Part shown: positions 43,322-54,329 of the stretch, one piece after another
Layout of the letters: each line of letters opens with the position of its first letter
Position numbering within the stretch: the first letter of the stretch is position 1
Assembly (NCBI GenBank): GCA_021234155.1
Contig: JAJEKV010000002.1
Coordinates: 31,983,645 to 32,047,644, forward strand
Direction: 5' to 3'
Source of the DNA: Isoetes taiwanensis
Taxonomy: Eukaryota; Streptophyta; Lycopodiopsida; Isoetales; Isoetaceae
Length of the DNA: 64,000 nucleotides
Program-made: the position numbers and the translations under genes
The notes under the pieces: generated by a model
The model's input: the letters and a program-made list of their open reading frames with translations, nothing else
Told to the model about the DNA's origin: nothing
The model's database searches: none

Positions 43322-44290
43322 ATGGTAGAATCGAAGGTGGATATGACCTCATCTTGGGAGATTCTGCAAAAAGGAGAGGCCCTGGCTGCGACTGGGCAAT
43401 AAGACCAAAGGGCATTTGCTTGTGAACACACAGGTACCCTGGCTACATTGACTCATCTTTCTGGAACAAATTTGTGAAGATTTATTAAAGCGAAATAGAC
43501 TAAGGTAGGGCATGTTTTTGTGCAAGATTAGACCGTTGTTGGGCACCTAAATCGCAACAGATCCTCTTTGGGCTTTGAGCTACAAAGGAGCAGTTCAGTT
43601 ACGAATGTTCTAGCCAGTTCAGTTTTGAATGTTGGGAAAATAGAATTGTTTAAGTGTGGTCATGAATTCAGGGCGAACCGGCAAAGGAGGTACGTTTAAA
43701 ATTTATTAAGATTTTGCGGCTCGTTCCTGCTAAGTATTCATACATAGATCATTTCAATTCCATAGACATCACTGGTCGCAGAAGGCAGCACAAGTAGTCC
43801 AGTGACCTCAGCACACCTAGGCATCAAGTTCTATAATAATGCTCATGCCAGATAACATAGGAATGTAACTTGTGTTTGTGGGATAACTCTAAGCTTTGTT
43901 CCTGTGGAGCTAATAGACTGCTCTTTTATTGGGGCATTGCCACAAGCTGTGATTCTTGAATTTAGAGACCATGATAGTGAGGTTTTCGATGTGTCAAATG
44001 TGGTTTTCAAGTGCAAGTTCCAGAGCATGGCTCGAAAATAGCAACGTCTCTAACCAGTAAAAATGCCGCTTCGTATTTGAGGCTACCGGAAAAAATATAC
44101 ATTAGTGCATTTTTTAGTGTATTATGCCGGAAATTTTTTATTTTCTTGCCGGAAAATTGCCCTAAAATTTTCTGCATGAAAGGAATTTAACACAAGTGGG
44201 CGGATTTTTAGGGGAGGGTCTCCCCTATTTTGTTCCAGAGGTATAAGCTCAAGAAGTCTTGCATCAGATGTTTGTTCGTGATGTTGTATC
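43322..44290 (+). pseudogene. Decayed unrecognised host gene, two exons, carrying a MITE
   Basis: Exon 1 reads in one frame from 43322 (MVESKVDMTSSWEILQKGEA) to a donor AAGGAG/GTACGT at 43688. It has four internal stops and includes SVTNVLASSVLNVGKIELFK. Exon 2 starts after CACACCTAG near 43812 (GIKFYNNAHAR), has one stop, and continues VTCVCGITLSFVPVELIDCS, FIGALPQAVILEFRDHDSEV, VVFKCKF. A MITE splits it at 44026. Beyond the MITE the frame resumes (QRYKLKKSCIRC). All five stops differ from a sense codon by one C-to-T change. I do not recognise the family; the side-chain pattern looks like a membrane-barrel or secreted protein, but that is a guess. Confidence 0.5.
44026..44232. mobile_element. 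hAT-type MITE with 8-bp target duplication TTCCAGAG
   Basis: TTCCAGAG lies at 44018-44025 and 44233-44240. The left end CATGGCTCGAAAATAG corresponds to CAGGGTTCGAAATTAG of the MITE at 22390. The right end (CCCCTATTTTG) is a truncated inverse of it. Shared inner phrases are TAACCAGTAAAAATGCC, GCCGGAAATTTTTTA and GGCGGATTTTTAGGGG. Removing the insert restores the flanking reading frame. Confidence 0.8.
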
Positions 44291-46890
44291 ATTACTACAG
44301 TTAGAGTGAGAATCAGGTAGCTGAAGTGAAAAGAGTTTTTATTTTCAAACAGTTCATGATTTATTTGGTAAGTGCTTTAGAGATATTACAATGAGACTGA
44401 CTAGTGCAACTATGTTCACTGCCCTTCATCCTATTTTGGTTATGGGCACAAGATTATGACTTTGCTCAGCCTTTTAGAAATGCAGAACGGATACATAACT
44501 TTCTTCATTTGGACAGAGATAATTTAAAAGTCTTGGGAAACAACTCTTATGAAGGCTATTGAGCCTATAAGAGCAAGAAATCATTCGGCGGATCTGTTAA
44601 GCCTCGTTGCTTGACAAATATAGATCCATTACTATTGCACAATAGATTTAAAATGTTGAGCTGATAATGTCATTTGTCACAGTTCCAATGATATGACACT
44701 CAACTCGCTTTGAACGCCCATATTATGCAAACATTCTAGACGTCATCCTTTGCATTTAGCAATTGTATAAATGCTTGTGGCAGTTTCATGTCTATTATAA
44801 TGGATCGTTGGGTTGCCTTTGAGCTATCTGTCGTTCTTTTATGGACAAAGATCTGTGGTTATTTTTTTTATTTTGTTTTGTTGCAACCAATTTGTGTTTG
44901 AATCGCTCCGCCCTTGCAGTTGATTCAGCAGGGGAGAGTAAGGCATTTTCAAATCAGTTTGTTTCGGTACTCTGGAACTACCTGTCTTTCTTTTGATTAT
45001 AAGTTAGCCTATTCTACCTCGCAACTCTGTCAAATAATAGGCAACGTTAGTAAAATGACAGTCAGTGAGAAGTATCGCCATATGTCTGAGTCCATTCCAA
45101 TAGATGCAATTGTCCATCTGATCATTTGCAAGGAAAAAACACATGACGATTGAACGAACTTACCATGGCATCCTTCACAATTTCGGAGCTGTGGCAGCCA
45201 AATAATAGTTGTGCCCCTCTTACATGTCACAAATTTGCAGAAGACTGAAGGTTAACAGAGTTTTTGCTTCACTTTTGCTTTCAAAAATCAGAAAGCATAT
45301 TCCATGTTTGCCATTGCAAAGCCGAAGTAGAAGGCTCCTTTTTTTGCCTTGCCATCTTGAAACTACAGGCATTGGCTCTGGCTAATGGCAGTGCTTTGGA
45401 ATTGACAGGTATTCTATACATGCTTGCAAGTCTGCTGTCGTTTTGCTTCCAAACCCTGCCAAGAAATTCGTAGATCAGAGAAACCTAGCTCTCCTAGCAT
45501 TGCCATTAACCCCCTTAGGGTTTGAAGAAGACCACGATTTGTGTCTTTGTCACTTAAGGGAGGGATACTGGGGGTTTGAATCCCACCCTTCATGCACTAT
45601 CTTTCTAGTCTAATTTAGCATCATTTGGATGTTGTTATGGATCGTTTTAGCTATGTGATGGGTTTCTGGTCTGACCATTTCTTTTCTGCATTACTTTATT
45701 CTTTGAGGGGTTCAATCTTTGTTCCTTACTGATTATGATCATGAACTTGCATGGTTCAACATAGTACATTATAATTACACACACATCATGTAAGTATTTT
45801 CTCATGTCTTTCTAAGCATGAGATTGATATATAACCCTTATGATAAAATGAACAAAACTGTCGTAAATGCAACTCATTGCTTCCTGAATATGACTATTGA
45901 CATTTATACTAGGTTCAGCATTCAAATGTTTCAACCTGACACAAATTACCTAACGGTAGTTGTACATCTTCACTTGCTATCTACAAAACTTATGTTAGTG
46001 TTCCATTGCAAACTATGTTGCCTCCCACTTGGTACCCCCGAGCTCAATGGCATATGTTGATGTCATGGTCATGTGCTTAAACAGACACCCTTTGGAATCT
46101 TTCAAACAAGGAGCAGTAGCCTATGCATAATTACTTTTTGAAGGAATCAACCATCGTTGCATATATTGAAGACGTCCACAGGCACATTTCTAGCTACAAG
46201 GTCATCCATCTTCTTTGGGTTTGTTCCCATGAATTGAGGCATTTGACCTAGCTAGATTGATTCCTTTGAGCGAAGACCTTTGTAAAGTAAGTCAAATAAC
46301 ATTGTAACTGAGCATACAAAGCATTTAAATTTGGAAAGTAAGTCAAATATCATTCCAACTGTGCACACGAAGCATTTAGATCTGCCTCTCATCTAAATTA
46401 TAACACATCGCACACAACTAGATCATCTATAAACTATTCTACTGCCAGAAGTGAGTCAGTAGAAGGACATGGGCACTGCGAACAGTGTTTGACTCACTTG
46501 AGTGCAAACAGGGGGTTGGGAAAGAGAAATGTTCACGGCGGCTGCGATAAATTTCTTGTATTATGTAAACATGAAGCAAAATGGACTTGACACCCCTTGA
46601 TTCGCTGAAGCGTGACTTTCAATTTTGGAGCCATAAGCATTTTCAACTATTTTTCTTGTGCAAGATGACTGCCACATATTAACGTGTAGGAGGGGTTTAA
46701 CTGAATTTTATGCCATTGATTTTAACATAATATTGATAATAAAATTATCCCTTGCCGTTATATTATCTGGTGATATCAGAAATAATATTTTATATAGATT
46801 TGCCAAAACCATATAGCACTTCCACCGTGGACTATTCCCACGTGCTTGTAGCATAACAATATCTCTATTAAATTCAATTCTGTAGGTTCA
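44291..46890. other. Long stretch without a supportable gene
   Basis: Short ORFs occur on both strands. A minus-strand ORF at 45030-45230 includes a plausible donor (CATG/GTAAGTT), but no partner exon was found. GGGGGTTTGAATCCCACCC at 45563 is box-B-like and may be a SINE scrap. Confidence 0.35.
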
Positions 46891-46894
46891 TGTT

Positions 46895-48040
46895 TGAGTC
46901 TCTTACTTCTTCAAATAAATCCTTGTCAAATAACTCAGTACTAATCTTAGCTTTCTCTTGTAAAATTGGTGCATGTGTTCTCCTCCATTGACATGCTCTA
47001 ATATTTGGACCATCTTTTTTTTTTTCCTACTTCAATATGTCATGCATCATCACGTATTAGTGGTTCAACTAAGACTTCCTGCTCTGCACATTTATAGCAT
47101 TAGTTTTAATATCATCATCATCATCTCTTATAGATACAACGTCTTGATTGCTTAGTAAGCTTTGCATTAAGTGTATTACCTTTCTAAAATTGATTTTCAT
47201 AAAATGTCACATCTACTCTTGCTATAATTTTACTATTTGCTGGATCAAACATACGATAAGCCTTGGAATGCTCATCATAGCATACCAAATATGCAACCCT
47301 AGCCCTATCATCAAGTTTCAGCCTTTTCTTATTAGCGACCATAGGGTTTCAGTTTATTATAATTAAGTTTTGTACCTGACCAAAACATCTCAGGTATTGG
47401 ACAATTGGTGCTCTTTGATGATAGCATATTTGTACCTCCACAGCAGTTTTGACTGCTTCTTTTCCAAGAAAATTAAGGAAGTCTTGCATGCCCCTTTTTT
47501 TTTTGGGGGGGGAACAAAAAGTTTATTAATCAACAAGAACTAGAATGTCTTCCATGTTTTAGCATTGCCCTAATATAATTTAATATGGTTCTATTTTTTC
47601 TTTCTGCAATCCCATTCTGTTGTGGGAACAAACTAGAAGTCGATTGTCTTTTGAATTTTGTAGACAAGTATTTTCTCCCTCTATCTGAGTGTACACTCTT
47701 AGTTTTCTTCTAGCCTCAAGCTCTATTTTTTTTGTAAAAGCTTTAAATAAAGGCTCCATTTTTTGTTATCAAGCAAACACATTTAATTTTTCTACTAAAG
47801 TCATCAATGAATGTAATAAAATACTTCTTACGTGGCTGCAATTGGTAAGTACTTAAACGCATAATAACCCATAAATTAGAATTCAAATTCGCCCATATTT
47901 GCAACTATACGAGCACGATATGTTGACTTCATTACATCTAATCAGCCACTATATTTGTCATTGCAGCTGCTTGTAGTAATGGCATTATCATCTTTCCTCC
48001 TAGTGGTTCTGGACAAGAAAGATGAAATAAGTCCTACATC
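46895..48040 (-). pseudogene. Decayed copia integrase region
   Basis: The minus strand aligns to the copia ORF at the right edge. It carries the YFITFIDD integrase start (47830), ITKNGAF-like sequence (47765), the PQQNG region (47625), RTAVEVQ (47440), the DDRARVAYLVCYDEHSKAY region (47240-47310), and at 46895-46980 the ALLCKRKLRLVLSYLTRIYL-like acidic linker. A 150-bp interruption (47000-47150) and a poly-T insert (47487-47548) break it. Confidence 0.75.
47487..47548 (-). mobile_element. Tiny poly-T-headed insert in the copia relic
   Basis: GTCTTGCATG before and GTCTTCCATG after may be a 10-bp target duplication with one difference. The insert is T10, a G run, and AACAAAAAGTTTATTAATCA. Reversed, it looks like the poly(A) end of a retroposed RNA. 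Confidence 0.4.
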
Positions 48041-48085
48041 ATCCTATTGATATATACAGATGTAACTTTATCCTCTTATTGTTAA

Positions 48086-48330
48086 GGTTTTCCCTTGAAA
48101 ACCTTTCGAGGCAGAGGTTTTTTAATTCTTAGTAATGGTTGTACTAGGTTATTTTATAGATCCATGGCCTCTTGGCCTTCGTGGACATTAAAAACTCTAT
48201 TCTATTCTATTCTCAAAAACACTTATCGGCGACGATTTTTTTTATCCTAGGCAGTAATGGGCTTACTTGTATTGGGTCTTTTATATATTGGGTCGCATAG
48301 ACTCTTTGGTTTCCATGGACTATAAAATTC
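48086..48330 (+). mobile_element. Two LINE 3' ends in tandem
   Basis: Unit 1 (48086-48214) has stem-loop CTTGAAAACCTTTCGAGGCA then GAGGTTTTTTAATT, AGTAATGG, TTGGCCTTCGTGGACATTAA and a (TTCTA)n tail. Unit 2 starts inside that tail (CTCAAAAACACTTATCGGCG, stem-loop at 48212-48250) and repeats AGTAATGGGC, GGGTCGCATAGACT, CATGGACTATAAAATTC. One LINE end probably inserted into the tail of another, or both arose in a template jump. Confidence 0.7.
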
Positions 48331-48690
48331 GATTCCATTAAATTTCACTTAACAATACCTTTCTACCTTCCGTTCTTTTGGTCTAGTTGGTCTTCTATTT
48401 GCATAGGTCAGGAAGTCATGAATTTTAAGTATATCTTACACATTTGACTTTTCATGTTTACCCTTTGAAATTTTGTTATATAGCGGACAGAGAACAGACT
48501 AGAGGCAATGAAAGGAAGGCACTCCCTTTATCAGGTAATAGGGGTGAGCCCAGTGGTTCAGATCACTCGGGCATTGGAATGATACTTGAAATGGGCATAG
48601 TACACTCATCACACCCCACCACCAACACCACCAATAGGGTTGGTATTAGGATAACTTTTTAAAATAAATCTTTGTACTTAGAATGACTAG
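48331..48690. other. Spacer without supportable gene
   Basis: A 72-codon ORF (48444-48662) has no motif. A decayed GTGAGCCCAGTGGTTCAGATC at 48543 may be a tRNA-like SINE scrap. Confidence 0.3.
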
Positions 48691-51490
48691 TAACGGGTGC
48701 CCGGCGTTGCCGGGCATAGGTATGAATATAAGTTAATGCGGAACAAATTAGATATTGAAAGGTACATGATGTGGTTGAAATAGGAAGTTACCAGATGATA
48801 CTGCCTAAAACCTATTGGAGATTAAACTTTAAGTTGACATTTACTACCTAATACCTATGTAGAGAGAAGGTTTGGCTTTGTATAGCGAACTTTTAAGTTG
48901 ATATTTACTACGTAATACCTATTAGAGAGAAGGTTTGGCTTTGTATAGCGAACTTTAAAATTTAAGTTGAGATTCATTTGGCACGACCTCGATAGCAAAG
49001 TAGTCCTACATAGCTATACCATTCATGCCTTGCAAATTTGTATGTTGTGATTTTCCCAATAATGTTCTTCAGCTACATGTTAGTAGGTAAGGATGTAAAA
49101 ATACCCAAAGAAGTGCTTGTTTAATTTGTTTGTTGGTCATACACGAAAAAAATTATGGCTAAGATTTCACATATAACTCAATGTTGGCATAGAGTGGAGT
49201 TTAGAGAGGGTGTACATTCGTTTGTAAAACTTCAAGGCACGTATTTGAATTAATTAATGTGGGCATATTAAGTGAATTACATATTCGGTTGTAATATAGA
49301 GCCTATGTTTTATTAGCGTTATACATAGGAACATCACTGGTTTGATTCTTAAGACTTCACATCTGGTTCCAAATATGTTTGTTGAGTAGGGCAATAGCAA
49401 TGTTGATTCTTAAGTCTGCACATCAAATGCAAAGATGGCCTCTAGTTCCAAATATTAAAAGCTTTTGAGATTTCCCTAAATATCGGATCTATTTACACGT
49501 TAATGACGATGCAAAGCCGAACCTAATAATCATAAGCATAAGTCACAATTGCAATTTTAAATGAAATGTTGTGCACCTTCAATATTTGAATACCTTTGCG
49601 TATCAGCATCAATGTGTCATAGTCAGATTTGCCTACTGTAAGATCTTATTTATTCGTAAGAGGTCCCTGCTAAACTCTGTGTATCAGCATGAGTGCATTT
49701 ATTGGCAATTATTGGCATTTGCTATGTGCACAATTATTAATGGAATCCATACTTTAGGTATTCAATCCACCTGAAAAATGAAGAGCCATACGCATGAGTA
49801 CTATCATAAATTAGTACTATATGCACAAAATTTTGATCTGCATGTTCTAACATTGGAGTATAAGAGACGTTTAAATTGCAAGAGGATAATACATGTAGAT
49901 CTCTATTGTATTTGCAAATCTACAATGCATTACTGCTTTTTAGCTATGTGAAGTCCAGTTCACACATGTTCTGAAGCTGGACAATACCTTGTGAGAATTC
50001 TTGAACCATAAAAATATGAGAGAATCTCTACATGAGATTGTGCAGGCTAAATCATAAGTGCTTATAACCATTTTTAGGTATCGGGCACTCAGCAATTTAT
50101 TATATTGACAGCATTAACAAAAGAAATCATAATAGGCTTGGCTTCTAGTAAAGAAAACACCGCTAATTTAAGTCTCAGCTCAGAATCTCATCAAGTACAA
50201 GAAATTTAACCATGTCAAACAAAGCTTGAGAATTTCCAAATAATTTAGAAGCTGGAAGTTATCCAACTTCTGAATGAAATATTGGTAGACCTGAAGTAAC
50301 GGAAGCCCAGCGTTTACCATTAAGGTTTTTCATTCATGTGTGTAAAATAGCGAGAACGCCTAGGGAACAATGTCATTGAAATCACCAAATCTTGTTGCCT
50401 GCCAAATTCAGCCTAGATTTATCATTATTTGGGAGGTCTCCAAAGGTGTCATAGGGAAAATATAAAGCTAGATGAAGTGTCATCACCACCAATGGATATT
50501 CAATTTTGATTTAAATAGCAGATGTTTCATCGAATTTTCAACTTCCGATAGGGGATACAAATTAGAAGCAAATTTGATGTGGACTCTTTTGAATAACATT
50601 AATCTATAAATGCTATATATAGTGCTATTGTTTGTGAAATTTCTCTACGAATTTGACAAATACACCAATTGCATATTAAATGTTAGCGTAAATAGATATG
50701 GCCTATTGTGTGTATTTGGTTATACCATTAAAGTTTTTCATTCATGGATGTAACATAGCGAGAATGCCTAGGGAACAATGTCATTGAAATCACCATCCTA
50801 TTGTCCCCTAAATTCACCCTAGATTTATCATTATTTGGAAGGTCTCCAAAGGTGTCATAGGAAAAACATAAAGAAGCTAAGTTAATGCGAAGCATTTGGT
50901 TGGATGGAATTGGTGATTCTAGGCAAAATGAACAAATTAGTTACCTAAAGGTATATGATGTGGTTGAAGTAGGAAGTTGGCAAATGATATTACTTAAAAT
51001 TTTGAAAATTTCTGTTGGCATTCACATCAACTACAAAAGAAAATGAGTTGCATTTACGCCTTGCAAATAGTGTTTTGTTTGTATGTTATGATTTTGCAAC
51101 AATCCTATGTTTTTACAGGAAACATATTTTGGTGGTAAAGGAAATGTGTTATCGTGGTAGGAGAATTTTGTGTTTAACACGTATAACATTTGGTGCTCAT
51201 GAGAATTAAGAATGTCTTCTAAGAACACGTTGCAAGTTTGTTTGCACTTGTAATGTTGCTATTATTCATATTTGTTTGAGCTAGAGAGGATGTACACACC
51301 TTGGAAGCAAAGTTATATGTCAACGTGTGCAACAATGGATCCATTATATTTAATGTGCGTAATATAGAGTAAGAGAGACATGAATCATGTTATTCGAGTG
51401 TGAAAACATGGCAAATCTTGTAAGAGACATTCAGATAACATGTGGAAATAAACTAATGAGATAAATATCTGCTTCAGCAATATGTTAAAA
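48690..51490. repeat. Dispersed repeat pair around a GCCCGGCGTTGCCGGGC palindrome
   Basis: AGTAACGGGTGCCCGGCGTT at 48693 begins a unit whose parts recur 2 kb later. GGTACATGATGTGGTTGAAA (48761) matches 50951, TGCCTTGCAAAT (49026) matches 51057, and AGAG.GGTGTACA (49206) matches 51282. GAAGTAACGGAAGCCCAGCGTTTACC at 50296 looks like a decayed second start. Two AGAGAGAAGGTTTGGCTTTG blocks (48861 and 48921) and two GAACAATGTCATTGAAATCA blocks (50364, 50773) are further repeats. I see no gene. Confidence 0.55.
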
Positions 51491-51589
51491 ATGGTTAACA
51501 TGGTCATAACGAAAATGTGATATGAGCTTTTTTATTTTTATAAAAATCCCAGGATCTCAACTGCAATTCGCGCTATTGGGCCAAGTTCT

Positions 51590-51832
51590 CTTGGGCTAGT
51601 GCTGCACTTTGCGGTGAGGATGTCAGATGCACAAACATGTGATGGACAACAACCACTAATCTTGAGCATGGGAGAGATGATTGGAAAAGGAAGATTTTGG
51701 AAAAGTTTGCAGAAGTTTCCTGCCAGAGCTGCAATTGCTTTCTATGATAAGGGTGAACTGTTTTTGGGGTATGATTATATGTCCAACGGCAAGTTGAACA
51801 ATCACCTGTTCGGCACTTCCACAAAGGAGTGA
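51590..51832 (+). pseudogene. Lectin-receptor-kinase kinase-domain scrap
   Basis: The frame to TGA at 51830-51832 carries MIGKGRFWKSLQKF, resembling a glycine-rich loop, and FYDKGELFLGYDYMSNGKLN, then NHLF. The second resembles the hinge region HDKGELLLVYDYMPNGSLD of plant L-type lectin receptor kinases. No catalytic loop (HRDL/DFG) is seen nearby, so it is a fragment. Confidence 0.6.
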
Positions 51833-52394
51833 TCTGCAAAAGCAAGAGTGGGCAACGATGACTTTGGCAAAATTTTAATGAGATAGTCCATATTACCTCT
51901 TTTATAGAATATATAACTCCTCCCAAAGAATTTCATGCTGTATAAAATAATTCTAATGAATAATCACTGTCTAAAACCTGCAATTGCAAAGAATAGAGAT
52001 TCACATTACCTTATATGTTTTTCCAAGAATACACACGGGTGTATGATTTGCATTTGCATTGGCAATTTATGATCAGACGGGAATAGGTATGAAAGAAAAA
52101 AACTAAAAGCAAATGGTAGTTGAAAAGAAGTTAAAGCTCAACAGAGATAACAAAGTTGGGCGGTCAAGCTCCATTACCTAAAGCCGTTAGGCTGAGCCTA
52201 TGATTACGATAGTAAATGATGTCTTCCATCACCATGGATGTTAGCAATGTTTTTAAATATGCCAACATTTGGCTTGCTGCAACAAAATGAACAATTCAAC
52301 GTCACTCAGGAAAATACAACACAAATCCAATATATCTACGAAAAGAATTATCATATACTAAGAATATATAGAAGACTAACAAACAGTAAGAGAA
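51833..52394. other. Spacer without supportable gene
   Basis: AT-rich, with short chance ORFs only. Confidence 0.35.
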
Positions 52395-52613
52395 TTATAT
52401 CAATCTACTGGAAACAATGGATAAATTGATAGCAATTCCATATATTTTAGTTAACTCGAAAGGTCCTTCATGCAGGATAACTTTAATAAAGTCTTCTCCT
52501 AATGCATCTACAGCGATTGGAGCATCCCATTGGCTGCTGCAATTCCCAGCTACATCAGCTTCAACAGAAACAGTTATGAGTCCAGCAAGCACACCAGGCC
52601 CCTGTGGTAGATT
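52395..52613 (-). CDS. Unrecognised exon-like ORF
   Basis: After a candidate acceptor CAACTCTAG the minus strand reads NLPQGPGVLAGLITVSVEAD, VAGNCSSQWDAPIAVDALGE, DFIKVILHEGPFELTK and stops soon after. Composition looks coding (balanced hydrophobic and acidic residues), but I do not recognise it. It could be one exon of the minus-strand gene starting at 55373, about 1.7 kb further along. Confidence 0.3.
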   Translation of the reverse strand, partial: NLPQGPGVLAGLITVSVEADVAGNCSSQWDAPIAVDALGEDFIKVILHEGPFELTKIYGIAINLSIVSSRLI

Positions 52614-53257
52614 CTAGAGTTGTTGCTGCCACGTCTGCCTTCTCTAGTACCCTTAGATTTATAATCAAATAATCCATTGCATGTCTGTAAAGTTGCATGG
52701 CTTAACGAGAACAATGTTGCAGTGCATGAGAGGGGCATAAAGGAGCTGGGTCTACATGCCAGCCTGCACCTATTGTTCATGTGCATAGGTTTGTAGTTAC
52801 TAATATTTGTATCTGCAAGCAAACCTTTGGGATGAAAAGAAGTTTGGATCAAGTCTTCTGATGGAAACCCCTATACAAAAGACAGAGAAGAACAATTATC
52901 AGAGAAGAGAACCAATCATTAGCAAAGGAAAACAATTATCAGTAATGGATGGGCATCAAAAATTGTAAATAACATTTCAACTTTTACCGGAAGGCATGGA
53001 TTTTACCATGGCTGCATCAAATCTGAATGGTCTATATCGATTGCTGACGTTAAAGGTTGTCAAATACATCTTCAGTTAAGTTTAACGACCTTAGACGTTT
53101 TGTACATGGAGGATTGTCAAAAACTCAATTGTAGCATGGATCCGCCTGCATGTTAACAAAACATTGTAATGACTGCTTCAATAAACCTTTGGTAAAAAAG
53201 GAAATATGAGCATAATCTGTGGCAGATAACAGATGTTAGAATTTGGCTTGTTTTTAA
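52614..53257. other. Spacer without supportable gene
   Basis: Nothing beyond short ORFs and A-rich stretches. Confidence 0.35.
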
Positions 53258-53340
53258 GATTAGAAGGAAGGAAGGAAGGAAGTAAGTTTATTTTAACGTC
53301 CACGGAGGCCAGAGGCCTATGAGACGGTACATGCAGAGAA
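53258..53340 (-). mobile_element. LINE 3' tail scrap with (TTCC)n
   Basis: On the minus strand CTCATAGGCCTCTGGCCTCC, GTGGACGTTAAAATAAAC and then (TTCC)n matches the family end CATAGGCCGATTGGTCTGCG, GTGGACGATAAAA. Only about 80 bp of the LINE was inserted. Confidence 0.65.
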
Positions 53341-53539
53341 CAGGCAAAAAACCAAAAACCCCAACACCAAAAACAAACAAATAAAAGGAATAACTTGAGT
53401 GCCATGACATCTATTGTTTAAATCCTTTCTAAAACAGCACAATGGACCGACGTACAAAAGAGGCATAAAAAATAGTCACAAAGATATAATTTGGACAATA
53501 AACACTACTGGAGCGAAGCGATTGTGTCTCACAGAGTAT

Positions 53540-54061
53540 GGCTCACTTGAAGTCTAGAATGAGAAGAATGATTCATTGTGGAGCAGTTTCGAGAGCCCAA
53601 CAAATAAGCTAGTGTGTGGCCAAGTTCTCAAGGATGGGATGAAGCTTCAAAATGGAAACTATACCTTCAATGTGAAGACAACAAAAGCTGTGCTCTATTT
53701 CCTTCAGCAGCCCTACGAAACGTGGAGTCTAAGTGGTAGTAAGGCTCCCATTTATGCTGTTCTTTGTTGCTCTATTTCCTTCAGCAGCCCTACGAAACGT
53801 GGAGTCTAAGTGGTAGTAAGGCTCCCATTTATGCTGTTCTTTGTTGCGACACTCCAGCTGCGCAATGATATAGGCAACATCTCTAATGGTAATTACTTGA
53901 TAATAAACGGGAAGGTTAGCTGCTGGGATTCTTATTACAGTCAAGAATGGATCCTAGTATTATACACTTTCTTTGGATTTAGCCATAGCCTGGCAGTGGC
54001 CACTCTGGGGGATGATGGAATCCTTACAGCTACAAAACTGTTTTGCATACTCACCCTCTAA
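53540..54061 (+). pseudogene. Bulb-type (G-type) lectin domain relic
   Basis: The plus strand reads LWSSFESPTNKLVCGQVLKD, GMKLQNGNYTFNVKTTKAVL, YFLQQPYETWSLSGSKAPIY. This matches the LWQSFD.PTDTLLPGQ.L..G section of D-mannose-binding (bulb-type) lectin domains of plant S-domain receptor kinases. A perfect 77-bp tandem duplication shifts the frame. The next frame continues ATLQLRNDIGNISNGNYLII. No signal peptide or kinase follows. The kinase scrap 1.7 kb upstream is from another lectin-kinase class, so they are probably not one gene. Confidence 0.65.
53694..53847. repeat. Perfect 77-bp tandem duplication
   Basis: Units 53694-53770 and 53771-53847 are identical. The length is not a multiple of three, and it breaks the lectin frame. 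Identity suggests a recent event. Confidence 0.95.
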
Positions 54062-54329
54062 AAGATCCTATACACAAAAGAAAGTTGAGCTGGAGATAAT
54101 GGCATATGTTTTCTCTCAATTATAGAGGCAGTTCGATTGTAGAATATGCCCATTCTTAAATCTCAATGAGCATTTGCTATAAGAAGTGCATGCATATGAT
54201 AACTTGGGTGCTAAGAAAAACAAATTAAAGAAACTCTCATGTCTACATTTCCGAATCCAAATGAATCAAAGATGCTCAAATATTAAAAGACCACATTCAG
54301 AATCACAAAACAAAAACTAAAAGAGGTAC

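Noticed and set aside
43322-44290. Nuclear copy of an organellar gene relying on RNA editing
   Set aside because: Exon-intron borders of nuclear type and no organellar protein recognised; kept only as a remark.
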